The translations under genes and the position numbers were made by a program. From positions 1 to 16,545 of the forward strand of contig JAIKZT010000058.1 in NCBI GenBank assembly GCA_024682015.1: a DNA stretch of 16,545 nucleotides. The letters run 5' to 3'. The DNA comes from Clostridia bacterium. GTDB lineage: Bacteria > Bacillota > Clostridia > Peptostreptococcales > Anaerovoracaceae. Positions 1 to 7,979 of the stretch are shown piece by piece (the stretch's first letter is position 1; each line of letters opens with the position of its first letter). The notes under the pieces are model-generated. The model worked only from the letters and a program-made list of their open reading frames with translations. It made no database searches and had not been told where the DNA came from.

Positions 1-933
1 GTCTTCCCGATGCACTGCTCGGCCAACATCGGCAAGGATGGCGATGCGGCGGTGTTCTTCGGCCTGTCCGGCACCGGCAAGACGACGCTGTCGGCGGATC
101 CGAACAGAAAGCTCATCGGCGACGACGAGCACGGCTGGTCCGAGGATTCCGTCTTCAACTTCGAGGGCGGCTGCTACGCGAAGTGCATCAACCTGAGCGC
201 GGAGAACGAGCCCGAGATCTACGGCGCCATCAAGTTCGGCTCCCTCGTGGAGAACGTCGTGATGGACGAAGAGACCCGCGAATTCGATTTCTACGACGAT
301 ACGCTGGCGGTAAACAGCCGCGTGGGCTATCCCGTGGAATACATCCCCAATGCGGAACTGTCCGGCGTGGGATCCATCCCCAAGACCGTCATCTTCCTGA
401 CGGCGGACGCCTACGGCGTGCTGCCCCCGGTGTCCAGGCTCGATAAGAACCAGGCCGCGTACTACTTCATGAGCGGGTTCACCAGCAAGCTGGCCGGCAC
501 GGAGATCGGCGTCAAGGAGCCGGTTCCCACGTTCTCGACCTGCTTCGGTGAACCGTTCCTGCCGCTTGATCCGGCGCTGTATGCGAAGATGCTGATGGAG
601 AAGGTCGAGGCGGGCGCGAAGGTCTACCTCATCAACACCGGCTGGAACGGTACGGGTGAGCGGATCAAGCTCAGATACACCCGCGCGATGGTCACGGCGG
701 CCCTCACCGGCGCGATCGAAAAGGCCGAGTTCGTAACGGATCCCGTGTTCGGCGTAGCCATTCCGACCGCGGTAGAGGGGGTTCCTTCCGAGATCCTCAT
801 CCCGGAGAACACATGGGCCGACAAGGAAGCGTACCGCAGCAAGGTGGAGATGCTCGCAAACAGCTTTATCGAGAACTTTAAGAAATACACGACGGCTTCC
901 GCGGACATTGTGGCTGCCGGCCCGAAACTTTAG
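1..933 (+). CDS. pckA: Phosphoenolpyruvate carboxykinase (ATP), 3' part, 5' end outside window
   Basis: This enzyme (EC 4.1.1.49) interconverts oxaloacetate plus ATP with phosphoenolpyruvate, ADP and CO2. It is cytosolic and works in gluconeogenesis or, in anaerobes, often in the CO2-fixing direction. The reading frame is open from base 1, so the start lies upstream; about 310 residues are visible of the usual 520-540. The visible part holds the family's core: the P-loop GLSGTGKTTLS at residues 21-31, immediately followed by the metal-binding kinase-2 segment LIGDDEHGW (Asp41 and Asp42), then FNFEGGCYAKC. Later GWNGTGERI carries the conserved nucleotide-site region. The frame ends at TAG 931-933. 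The next gene starts 18 nt later behind a good ribosome binding site, so co-transcription is likely. Identity is near certain; only the N-terminal substrate-binding half is missing from view. Confidence 0.97.
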   Translation, partial: VFPMHCSANIGKDGDAAVFFGLSGTGKTTLSADPNRKLIGDDEHGWSEDSVFNFEGGCYAKCINLSAENEPEIYGAIKFGSLVENVVMDEETREFDFYDDTLAVNSRVGYPVEYIPNAELSGVGSIPKTVIFLTADAYGVLPPVSRLDKNQAAYYFMSGFTSKLAGTEIGVKEPVPTFSTCFGEPFLPLDPALYAKMLMEKVEAGAKVYLINTGWNGTGERIKLRYTRAMVTAALTGAIEKAEFVTDPVFGVAIPTAVEGVPSEILIPENTWADKEAYRSKVEMLANSFIENFKKYTTASADIVAAGPKL

Positions 934-951
934 CATCAGAGGAGGAAGACA

Positions 952-1626
952 ATGGCTGAAAAAGCGAAACCCCGGGAAGACCGGAAGATCACCGACATCA
1001 GAGACCAGGCAAAGACAACGAGCGAGCGCAAGGACGCGGCGAAATCCAAGCGCATTATAGCGATCATCCTGTGGATCCTGGCCATCGGCTGCGAGATCGC
1101 GGCCATCATCCTGTTCAAGAAGCTGGTCGTGCTGTGGCCGTGCCTGCTGGCGCTCATCGTCGACGCCATCCTGTGCATCGTCGCCGCGCAGTTCTGGAAG
1201 AAGGCCAATCACATTGACCCGCCCAAGGGCCGCTTCTGGCAGAACCAGTTCGGCGCGTTCATGGCCGTTCTGGCGTTCGCGCCGTTCATCATCATCCTGC
1301 TGACGAGCAAAGACGTGGATCCGAAGTACAAGAAGATCCTCACCGTCGTGGCGGCCCTGTGCCTCGTGGCGTCCGTGGGACTGTCCATCGACTACAACCC
1401 GGTCACGATCGACGACCTCGACGAGGCGGAACTGAACGCGCTCGGCTACGGCGGCGAATGCTACTGGGCGAAATATTCCAAGTCCTATCACTTCGATCCG
1501 GATTGCCAGGCGCTGCTGCGTTCCAAGGAAGTGTTCCATGGCACGATCGAGCAGGCGTTCGAGGAAGGCAGGACGGACCCCTGCGATTTCTGCGCGAACG
1601 GAGCGGAAGAGAAAACCGGCGAATAG
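952..1626 (+). CDS. Membrane protein with four TM helices and a C-terminal His/Cys zinc-type motif
   Basis: I do not recognise a named family for the whole 224-residue protein. A charged, lysine-rich N-terminus (1-33) is followed by four hydrophobic segments at about 35-55, 58-81, 101-117 and 129-146. A soluble tail then contains His180-x4-Cys185 and, 25 residues on, Cys211-x2-Cys214, in the pattern Y-H-x3-D-C-x2-L ... A-x3-G-x3-PC-x2-C. That tail resembles the short His/Cys modules related to the Ada metal-binding domain that sit at the ends of many Gram-positive membrane and secreted proteins, so zinc binding is inferred. The start is fixed by GAGGAGGAA at about 942-949. It lies 18 nt behind pckA and 74 nt ahead of the DUF937-type gene; no promoter of its own is visible. 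Function is unknown. Confidence 0.85.
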   Translation: MAEKAKPREDRKITDIRDQAKTTSERKDAAKSKRIIAIILWILAIGCEIAAIILFKKLVVLWPCLLALIVDAILCIVAAQFWKKANHIDPPKGRFWQNQFGAFMAVLAFAPFIIILLTSKDVDPKYKKILTVVAALCLVASVGLSIDYNPVTIDDLDEAELNALGYGGECYWAKYSKSYHFDPDCQALLRSKEVFHGTIEQAFEEGRTDPCDFCANGAEEKTGE

Positions 1627-1644
1627 AAGAGAGTCAGAGTCAGG

Positions 1645-1672
1645 TGAGTCAGGAGAAACGTCCCCTGACTCA
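1645..1672. repeat. Short palindromic repeat, copy A (REP-like)
   Basis: A 28-bp element with perfect 9-bp inverted ends TGAGTCAGG ... CCTGACTCA enclosing 10 bases. Read on the minus strand it carries GGGGACG near its left end, the same core as copies B (9079-9127) and C (12885-12912). It lies 18 bases behind a stop codon and in the leader of the next gene. There is no T-run behind it, so it is not a typical terminator. Partial direct repeats of GAGTCAG precede it at 1631-1644. Confidence 0.7.
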
Positions 1673-1700
1673 GCATAACAGTTAAAGGAGAAAACACACT

Positions 1701-2690
1701 ATGGCATCTAACATGGATCTTTTGAACCTGCTGGCCAGCGGTCTCGGCTCTTCGTCCAGCATCAACGCGCTGTCCGGCAAGACAAACGCGAGCAACGATC
1801 AGGTAACGGCCGCTCTGCTGTCCGCGCTGCCCTCCATGCTGGGGCAGATGTCGCACAACGCGTCCACCCAGAGCGGCGCGACCAGCCTCATGAGCGCGCT
1901 CAACCAGCACGACCTGAAGAACCTCAGCGAGGAGGACATCGTCCACCTCATCAAGTATGCGGACGAGGATGACGGGGTCAAGATCCTCAACCACATCTAC
2001 GGCAGTTCCTCCAAGACGGAAGCGGCTCAGACCCAGCTGGCTAAGCAGTCCGGTCTGTCCGCCGCCCAGATGGGCAAGATCATGGCGATCGCGGCGCCCG
2101 CTCTCTTAACGGCGCTGGCCGCGGCCAAGAAGAAGCAGCAGGCTGCGGCTCTGGCGGAGGCGCAGGCCAAGGCGCAGGCGGAAGCGGAAGCCGCCGCAGC
2201 GGCTCAGAAGCAGAGCGAGAGCGAACAGCTGATGGCGCTGCTGCAGGGTCTGTCCGGCATCAACGCGAGTTCCCTGCCCACGACGTCCGGCAAGAAGACG
2301 ACCTCTTCCACCACAACCGGCAAGAAGACCGGCTCTGGCAAGAAGACCTCTTCCGCCAAGACGAACAGCACGTCCGGCAAGAAGACGCAGGATACCGGCA
2401 TGGATCTGGGCGACATCATGAACATGGCCAGCGCTCTGTCCGGCGGTTCTTCCAAGCCGCAGCCGACGCAGCAGAACTCCGGCCTGGATCTGGGTTCCCT
2501 GTTAGGCCTCGGCGGCGGATCCACGCAGACGAAGCCGACGCAGCAGAGCACCGGCATGGATATCGGCTCCCTGATGGGCCTTGCGGGCAGCCTGATGGGC
2601 GGTTCTTCCTCCGGCTCCGGCAAGAAGAACTCCACGGACAGCCTGTCCTCGCTCCTCGGCACGCTGCTGCAGGGCAAGAAACTGTTCTGA
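1701..2690 (+). CDS. DUF937-type protein with lysine-rich linker and C-terminal repeats
   Basis: A 329-residue protein with no signal peptide or membrane helix. Residues 1-140 look like the DUF937 domain (function unknown): a helical, Leu/Ala-rich start, ALLSALPSMLGQM, a short Asn/Gly segment, ALNQHD, then ILNHIYG and a GLSAAQMGKIMAIAAPALL segment. An Ala/Glu/Gln/Lys helix, probably a coiled coil, covers about 141-178. Residues 194-229 form a Ser/Thr/Gly linker studded with Lys-Lys pairs (SGKK, TGKK, GSGKK), reminiscent of histone H1 tails. Three related units start near 233, 261 and 285, each G-M/L-D-L/I-G-S/D-hydrophobic, separated by KPxxTQQ-type linkers. The start is supported by AAAGGAG 10 nt upstream. 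Family assignment is by pattern; the role is unknown. Nucleic-acid or surface binding by the tail is only a guess. Confidence 0.88.
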   Translation: MASNMDLLNLLASGLGSSSSINALSGKTNASNDQVTAALLSALPSMLGQMSHNASTQSGATSLMSALNQHDLKNLSEEDIVHLIKYADEDDGVKILNHIYGSSSKTEAAQTQLAKQSGLSAAQMGKIMAIAAPALLTALAAAKKKQQAAALAEAQAKAQAEAEAAAAAQKQSESEQLMALLQGLSGINASSLPTTSGKKTTSSTTTGKKTGSGKKTSSAKTNSTSGKKTQDTGMDLGDIMNMASALSGGSSKPQPTQQNSGLDLGSLLGLGGGSTQTKPTQQSTGMDIGSLMGLAGSLMGGSSSGSGKKNSTDSLSSLLGTLLQGKKLF

Positions 2691-2707
2691 TCCTTTAGAC
2701 AAAGCGA

Positions 2708-2733
2708 AAACCGCCGGCTCGGGCCGGCGGTTT
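2708..2733. terminator. Bidirectional rho-independent terminator
   Basis: An 11-bp stem, AAACCGCCGGC pairing with GCCGGCGGTTT, closes a TCGG loop. It lies 17 nt after the DUF937-type stop. On the plus strand it is followed by TTTATT; on the minus strand the tail reads TTTTCGCTTT. It therefore probably ends both the plus-strand unit and the converging ggt-like gene, whose stop is at 2772. Confidence 0.88.
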
Positions 2734-2771
2734 ATTCGTGTGTAAAAGCGGATCGGCTGCTCTGCAGGCCG

Positions 2772-4421
2772 CTACTCGCCGATGGCAAAGCCGTCCCGGC
2801 GGGGGTCTGCGGCGCCGAAGAGGGTTCCGTCCGGCAGGATGCTCACAGCGTTGACCGCGCCCATGACGCGATCCCATTCCTCAAAGCGCTTCGTGCGGTG
2901 GCCCATGTCCTGCAGGGTTTCGATGGTCTCCTCCGGAATGCGGCTTTCGAAGATGATGGTGTCGGTCACATCGTCCCCGAACCGGGGCGAGGCGACCGCG
3001 CTCTCCAGATCCATGCCGTGGTCGATCAACTTGGAGATGACCTGCACCACGGATGAGATGATGCGCATCGCTCCTGGAGAGCCCAAAACGGCGATGGGCT
3101 GCCCGTCCTTCAGGATGAACGTGGGCGACATACAGGAGAGCGGTACCTTTCCGCCGGCTACGGCGTTGGGCGAATCCGGGTCGATGCTGAAGTCCTCCAT
3201 TTCGTTGTTCAGCAGGAAACCCGTGCCTTCCGGCATGACGCAGGACCCGAAGAAGTGGTTGATGGTGCGCGTGCAGGCCACGAGGTTGCCCTCGCTGTCC
3301 GCGACGGAAAAGTGCGTAGTAGAGATGCTTTCAAACTGCTGAGGCACGCCGCAGCGGGGCGCCTGGGAACGCTTCTCGTCCACCCGCCCGGCCAGCTCTT
3401 TCGCGTAAGCCTTGGACAGCAAGCCTTCCAGCGGCACGTCCGTGAAGGCCGGATCGCCCATGTAGGCGGCTCTGTCCGCATAGCACATCTTGAAGACTTC
3501 GGAGAACAGATGAATGTAGGCGGGACTGTTCACCTCGAGGGCGCCGACGTCGAAATTCTCCAGCACGTTCAGGATCTGCACGATGTGGGTGCCCCCGGAG
3601 GAGGGAGTCGGAGAGGACAGGATCTCGTAGCCCCGGTAGCTGCCCCTCACCGGTTCTTTTTCACGGACGGAAAAACTTTCCAGATCGGAACGGGTCATGC
3701 GGCCCCCGTCCCGCGATGCAGCGGCCAGAATGCGCGCGGCGATCTCTCCCCGGTAGAAGACATCCGGCCCGCCTTCCGCGATGGTTTCCAGCGTATCCGC
3801 CAGCGCAGGATTGCGGAGGATGCTGCCGGCTGGCGAAGGCCGGCCATCCTTCAGATAGACGCGCCAGCCGTCTCCGTAGCGCTTCAGCTGCTCCGCGTGA
3901 TCCGCGATGTCGGCCGCCAGATTGGGGCTTAGCACGAATCCTTCCCGCGCGAGCCGGACTGCCGGCCGGATGAGCCTCTCCAGGGGCATGGTGCCGTAGC
4001 GCTGCAAGGCATAGGCGAGCCCTGCCACCTCTCCCGGCACGGCCGCTGCCATGCCGCCGTAGACGTTGCGCTTTCGGACATCGTAGTTCGAATCGGCGCG
4101 CATCCGCTCGAACATGGACGGATCCGCTGCGGCGGGCGCTTTTTCCCGGAAATCGATAAACGTGCTGCGGCCCGTGCGGCCGTCCCGCAACAGCATGAAT
4201 CCGCCGCCGCCGATGCCCGACGCGTTAGGCTCGCATACGCCCAGCGCGAAGGCTGTCGCCACGGCGGCGTCCACGGCATTCCCACCGTCTTTTAAGACCT
4301 GCGCGCCGATGACAGCCGCTTCGCCGCGCCCAGCGCAGACGATGCCCCGTCCCGCGCGGCAGGTTCTTCCTGTTCGGATCATCCGTCCGCTTTCGTCAAA
4401 GGATAAAGGATATGAGTTCAT
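2772..4421 (-). CDS. ggt: Gamma-glutamyltransferase-like N-terminal nucleophile hydrolase, no signal peptide
   Basis: Members cleave gamma-glutamyl bonds (glutathione and similar compounds) and transfer or hydrolyse the glutamyl group; the precursor cuts itself just before a Thr that becomes the nucleophile. From ATG 4421 the protein has 549 residues. Visible marks are GGNAVDAAVA near the N-terminus, IDFREKAP (Arg92, the expected carboxylate-binding Arg), TPSSGGTHI, the self-cleavage and nucleophile site STTHFSVAD with Thr368, SCMSPTF and GSPGAMRII. This predicts chains of about 367 and 182 residues. Unlike classical periplasmic or secreted enzymes it has no N-terminal hydrophobic segment, so it is probably cytoplasmic, like Bacillus YwrD-type paralogues. 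An upstream in-frame GTG at 4433 exists, but it lies inside AAGGTG, which is correctly spaced (9 nt) as the ribosome binding site for ATG 4421. The substrate is not determined. Confidence 0.92.
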   Translation of the reverse strand: MNSYPLSFDESGRMIRTGRTCRAGRGIVCAGRGEAAVIGAQVLKDGGNAVDAAVATAFALGVCEPNASGIGGGGFMLLRDGRTGRSTFIDFREKAPAAADPSMFERMRADSNYDVRKRNVYGGMAAAVPGEVAGLAYALQRYGTMPLERLIRPAVRLAREGFVLSPNLAADIADHAEQLKRYGDGWRVYLKDGRPSPAGSILRNPALADTLETIAEGGPDVFYRGEIAARILAAASRDGGRMTRSDLESFSVREKEPVRGSYRGYEILSSPTPSSGGTHIVQILNVLENFDVGALEVNSPAYIHLFSEVFKMCYADRAAYMGDPAFTDVPLEGLLSKAYAKELAGRVDEKRSQAPRCGVPQQFESISTTHFSVADSEGNLVACTRTINHFFGSCVMPEGTGFLLNNEMEDFSIDPDSPNAVAGGKVPLSCMSPTFILKDGQPIAVLGSPGAMRIISSVVQVISKLIDHGMDLESAVASPRFGDDVTDTIIFESRIPEETIETLQDMGHRTKRFEEWDRVMGAVNAVSILPDGTLFGAADPRRDGFAIGE

Positions 4422-4467
4422 GATATGATTCACCTTCGTTCACAAGGGTAACAGTCCCTTCGGGAAT

Positions 4468-4496
4468 ATTGTACACCAGATCGGCTGAAACAGAGA
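4468..4496 (-). promoter_or_regulatory. Possible ggt promoter
   Basis: On the minus strand TACAAT lies at 4468-4473, about 47 nt upstream of ATG 4421, giving a leader of roughly 40 nt. The hexamer at a 17-bp spacing (4491-4496, TCTCTG) matches the -35 consensus poorly, so this is a weak or activator-dependent promoter if real. The leader contains a small TCCC/GGGA hairpin around 4455-4464. Confidence 0.35.
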
Positions 4497-4592
4497 CTGA
4501 AAATGCGCGGCGCGAGAACGGCAGCATCGTCAGGGACGGCCTCGGCGGGATTCCTCCCTTGTTCTTCGCTGCCGCCCGGGGTTTCGTGATCA

Positions 4593-4621
4593 TTGCATTT
4601 CGAAAGCCCTTTTGGTACAAT
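4593..4621 (+). promoter_or_regulatory. Sigma-A-type promoter of the kinase-dapF-amidohydrolase-alr unit
   Basis: TTGCAT (4593-4598) and TACAAT (4616-4621) are separated by exactly 17 bp. The expected transcript start is near 4628, leaving a leader of about 20 nt that contains the AGAGGTG ribosome binding site of the kinase. The roughly 120 bp between this promoter and the opposing ggt -10 box (4474-4592) contain no gene I can support. Confidence 0.75.
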
Positions 4622-4648
4622 CATCTTTGAAAAGAGGTGCGTTTTCGG

Positions 4649-5935
4649 ATGTTTTCCAGGTTGGATGTGATCAATTATACGGTTACAGTCTCGGGTCTGA
4701 TGATCAGCCTGCTCGGGATCATTCAGACCTATATGTCACGGTACATGCAGCGCCGCACCCGGTCTTTTTTCTTTACGTTTTTCTATACCCTCAGCGCTTA
4801 TTCGGCTGTCAGCATACTGGAGATCGTGAGCTATGCGATGTCCGGAGGTCCCTGGGCGATGATCGCGCGCGTGGCTCTTTTCCTCGAATCCATGTTCTCC
4901 TCGCTGCTGATGGTCATGCTTACCGCCTTCCTGCTGTACTACAGCGGGGAGCAGAACTGGCGCAAGGCCTTCACATACCGCCTGGCATTCGGCCTCTGGC
5001 TGATCTACTTCGCGCTGCTCGTCTATACGCAGTTTTCGAAGGACATCTATTACTACGATGAAATGAACCAGTATCACAGAGGGCCGCTGTATCCGCTACT
5101 GCTGTTCCCGCCGGCCATCATCATGCTCGTGAATACGGTGACTCTGTGGAAGAGGCGGGGCAAGCTGACAAAGCGGCAGCAGCACGCGTTTGCGGCCTAT
5201 CTGCTGATCCCGCTGGCGGCCATGCTGGTTCAGATGGTCTATTACGGCGTCTACGTGATCATTTTGGCTTCCGCGGTTTCCGCCCTCATCATGTTCCTCT
5301 ACATCCAGGCTGATCAGGAGAACCTTTTCGAAAGGCAGAAGCAGGAAAATGAACGGCTGAAAGCGGACATCCTCGTCGCCCAGATCCAACCTCATTTCCT
5401 GTTCAACGCGCTTACGGTGATTCGCTATCTCTGCAGTACGGATCCGAAGAAAGCCGAGGAGGCCCTGGACGACCTCTCCGCCTTCCTTCGCCACAACGTG
5501 GATTCGCTATCCGAGACGGGGCCGGTTCCCTTTGAGACGGAACTGGCGCACGTCCGCCACTTCCTCAAGCTGCAGAAACTGCGCTTTGAAGACGATCTGG
5601 AGGTGTCGTTCGATCTGGAATGCACCGATTTCAACCTGCCCTCCCTGACGCTGCAGCCGCTCGTGGAGAACGCGGTCAGTTATGGGCTCAAAAGGCCGGA
5701 CGGCAGCCCGGGGATCATCACGATCCGTACCCGGCGCTTTGCGGACCGGGTGGAGGTGTCCGTGGAAGATAACGGACCCGGGTTCGACATGAATGTTCCG
5801 ATCGGCAAAGACGGCCGGTCGCACATCGGAATACGAAACGTTCAGGACCGCCTGCGCCTGTCTCTCGGCGCCAGGCTGACGATCCGTTCCTCCCCCGGGG
5901 AGGGAACGGTGGCAACGATCATTTTGCCCCAGTAG
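4649..5935 (+). CDS. LytS/YesM-type sensor histidine kinase with seven-TM sensor
   Basis: A 428-residue membrane kinase. Hydrophobic segments fall at about 9-28, 40-62, 72-98, 110-127, 147-167, 180-199 and 202-219, followed by a charged coiled linker (220-243). The kinase part has the His_kinase signature QIQPHFLFNAL with the phospho-acceptor His249, then LVENAVSYGL (Asn341, N box), EDNGPGFD (374-379, G box) and GIRNVQDRL. Such kinases normally phosphorylate a LytTR or AraC-type response regulator; none is visible here. The start is taken as ATG 4649 because AGAGGTG at 4633-4639 is then 9 nt upstream; an in-frame GTG at 4637 lies inside that site. It is the first gene of a unit with dapF 16 nt downstream, so a cell-wall-related signal is a plausible but unproven input. 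Confidence 0.93.
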   Translation: MFSRLDVINYTVTVSGLMISLLGIIQTYMSRYMQRRTRSFFFTFFYTLSAYSAVSILEIVSYAMSGGPWAMIARVALFLESMFSSLLMVMLTAFLLYYSGEQNWRKAFTYRLAFGLWLIYFALLVYTQFSKDIYYYDEMNQYHRGPLYPLLLFPPAIIMLVNTVTLWKRRGKLTKRQQHAFAAYLLIPLAAMLVQMVYYGVYVIILASAVSALIMFLYIQADQENLFERQKQENERLKADILVAQIQPHFLFNALTVIRYLCSTDPKKAEEALDDLSAFLRHNVDSLSETGPVPFETELAHVRHFLKLQKLRFEDDLEVSFDLECTDFNLPSLTLQPLVENAVSYGLKRPDGSPGIITIRTRRFADRVEVSVEDNGPGFDMNVPIGKDGRSHIGIRNVQDRLRLSLGARLTIRSSPGEGTVATIILPQ

Positions 5936-5951
5936 GCGGAAAGGCGTATTT

Positions 5952-6773
5952 ATGAGATTTACAAAAATGCATGGCGCCGGAAACGACTTTATCGTCGTGG
6001 ATAATCGGACGGAGCGCATCCCCGAAGAGGACATGGGAAGCATCGCTGCGCGGCTGTGCCCGCGGCGGACCGCTGTCGGCGCGGACGGCATCATGTTCCT
6101 GGACGCGCACGAGGGCAGCGATGCCGACGTGGACATGCGATACTTCAACGCGGACGGCAGCGAAGGCGAGATGTGCGGCAATGGGGCGCGCTGCGTCAGC
6201 CGCTTTGCCTGCGAGCGTGGGTTTTGCGAAGGCGGCCTCGTCCGGATCAAAACGGTCTCCGGCCTCGTGGCGGGCCAGCGCGTGGATGAAGTCCGCTACC
6301 GCGTGCGGCTGAACGACATCACCGTGCGCAAGGATAACGTGTATACGGAATTCGAGGGTCACCGGTACCTGTGCGATTACATGGAAATGGGCATGCCGGG
6401 GCTGCCCCACGCGGTCGTGGAACTTCCCGGGCTTTCGGGCATGGACAGAGAGGCGCTTCGGCCGCTGGCGGTCTACCTGCGACGCTTTTTCCCAAACGGT
6501 GCGAACGTGAACTTCTGTGAACTGCGCGAAGACGGCGGGGTGAACCTGCTGACGTACGAGCGGGGCGTGGAGGACTTTACGCTGGCCTGCGGCACCGGGG
6601 CGGGCTGCACGGTTTCGGATCTGGTCCGCCTGGGCCGGGTGTCTGGAGAGGATACGCCGGTGCACGTGCCAGGCGGCCTTCTGCAGGTGACCGTAAAGGG
6701 CGGCAAATACGCGCCGTCGCGCGACATCTGGCTGACCGGTCCAACAGCTGTGGTATATGAGGGAGAACTATGA
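5952..6773 (+). CDS. dapF: Diaminopimelate epimerase
   Basis: DapF (EC 5.1.1.7) converts LL-diaminopimelate to meso-diaminopimelate, the cross-linking residue of peptidoglycan and the precursor of lysine; it is a cofactor-independent, cytosolic enzyme using two cysteines. The 273-residue product has the family's usual length. It begins with KMHGAGNDFIVVD, carries FNADGSEGEMCGNGARC with catalytic Cys75, FPNGANVNF, and ERGVEDFTLACGTGAGC with the second catalytic Cys213. The ribosome binding site is modest (GGCGGAAAGG). The stop TGA 6771-6773 overlaps the ATG of the next gene, which points to translational coupling. No anomalies were seen. Confidence 0.97.
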   Translation: MRFTKMHGAGNDFIVVDNRTERIPEEDMGSIAARLCPRRTAVGADGIMFLDAHEGSDADVDMRYFNADGSEGEMCGNGARCVSRFACERGFCEGGLVRIKTVSGLVAGQRVDEVRYRVRLNDITVRKDNVYTEFEGHRYLCDYMEMGMPGLPHAVVELPGLSGMDREALRPLAVYLRRFFPNGANVNFCELREDGGVNLLTYERGVEDFTLACGTGAGCTVSDLVRLGRVSGEDTPVHVPGGLLQVTVKGGKYAPSRDIWLTGPTAVVYEGEL

Positions 6774-7978
6774 ACGAAGAATTGAGACAGATCGTAGAGA
6801 AGAAGATCGAAGAGGTCTTCCCGGCAGTCGTGGCCTTCCGCCGCGATCTGCACGCGCATCCGGAACTCTCCGGACGCGAGGAGCGCACGAGCGCGCGCAT
6901 CAGCGAGGAGCTGGAGAAGCTGGGCGTGGCCTGGAGGGTCACTCCGGAAAAAGCGGTCGTGGGGACCGTCTGCGGCCGCGGCAGCGCGCCTTCGGGCAAG
7001 TATGTCGGTTTGGGCATCCGCGCGGACTTCGACGCACTGCCCATCACCGAGCAGACAGGGCTGCCGTACGCCAGTGAAAATCCGGGCGTGATGCACGCCT
7101 GCGGACACGACATGCACACGGCCATGCTGCTGGGCACGGCGATGGTGCTCTCGTCCATGCCCCAGCGTTTCGGCGGAAACGTCAAGCTGTTCTTCCAGCC
7201 TAACGAAGAGTCGGACGGCGGCGCGGAGAACATGATCAAGGCGGGGTGCATGGAGGATCCGGCGGTGAACGCGGTCATTTCGTTCCACGTCGAGCCTGGC
7301 ATTCCCACAGGCTACATCCAGATGTGCCCTGGCAAGATGAACGCAGCCACCTGCGACCTGGACATTACGGTGGAAGGAATCGCCTGCCACGGAGCCCATC
7401 CGGACCGGGGCGTGGATGCCATCCTGGCTGCCAGCCACGTGGTCGCTGCCCTGCAGGCGGTGACCTCTCGTAACCTGGCGCCGACGCAGCCGGGCGTGGT
7501 CACCGTGGGGCAGTTCCACGCGGGCAATGCCAACAATGTAGTGGCTGGCAGCGCGCGCCTTACGGGCACCCTGCGGGCTATGGACATGAAGACCATGGCG
7601 CAGATCAAGCAGCTGGTGACCCAGACGGCGGAAGGCGTTGCGGCAGGCTTCGGCGCGAAGGCCATCGTGCGGCTTACGGACGGCTATCCGAGCCTGGAGA
7701 ACAGCAAGGAACTGGGGAAGATCATGGAAGACCTGGCGATCGGCCTCGTCGGCAAGGATCACATCGACTACATGGAGGCGCCGAGCATGGGCGCGGACGA
7801 TTTCGCGTATTTCACGCAGTACTGCGACGGAGTCTACATGAACCTCGGCACGACGCCCGAAGGCTGGAGCGGCGCGCCGCAGGCGCTGCACAACGAGCGT
7901 TTCTGCCCGGACGAAGAAGCCATGAAGACGGGCATTCTGATGGAAGTGATGGCGGCGCTGGAGCTGCTGGGGGCGTAG
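6770..7978 (+). CDS. M20D-family amidohydrolase
   Basis: A 402-residue cytosolic metallo-hydrolase of peptidase family M20, subfamily D (hippurate and IAA-amino-acid hydrolases, N-acetyl-diaminopimelate deacetylase). Typical marks are FRRDLHAHPELS, RADFDALPITEQTGLPY, MHACGHDMHTAMLLG with ligands Cys111 and His113, QPNEES with Glu146 and Glu147, FHVEP with His173, and HNERF with His374. The Asn in QPNEE replaces the more common Ala of this segment. The start overlaps the dapF stop (ATGA), with GGGAG upstream inside dapF, and alr begins 1 nt after its stop. Sequence alone does not fix the substrate. The position between dapF and alr makes deacylation of N-acetyl-LL-diaminopimelate, or of another amino-acid conjugate linked to wall metabolism, a reasonable inference. 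Confidence 0.93.
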   Translation: MNEELRQIVEKKIEEVFPAVVAFRRDLHAHPELSGREERTSARISEELEKLGVAWRVTPEKAVVGTVCGRGSAPSGKYVGLGIRADFDALPITEQTGLPYASENPGVMHACGHDMHTAMLLGTAMVLSSMPQRFGGNVKLFFQPNEESDGGAENMIKAGCMEDPAVNAVISFHVEPGIPTGYIQMCPGKMNAATCDLDITVEGIACHGAHPDRGVDAILAASHVVAALQAVTSRNLAPTQPGVVTVGQFHAGNANNVVAGSARLTGTLRAMDMKTMAQIKQLVTQTAEGVAAGFGAKAIVRLTDGYPSLENSKELGKIMEDLAIGLVGKDHIDYMEAPSMGADDFAYFTQYCDGVYMNLGTTPEGWSGAPQALHNERFCPDEEAMKTGILMEVMAALELLGA

Positions 7979-7979
7979 C

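Noticed and set aside
1645..1672. Palindrome as a terminator between the membrane protein and DUF937-type genes
   Set aside because: No T-run follows and the same element occurs at two other gene ends, so a dispersed repeat explains it better.
4430..4624. Short minus-strand frames in the ggt-kinase intergenic region
   Set aside because: No ribosome binding sites and they run across the kinase promoter; this stretch is better read as a divergent regulatory region.
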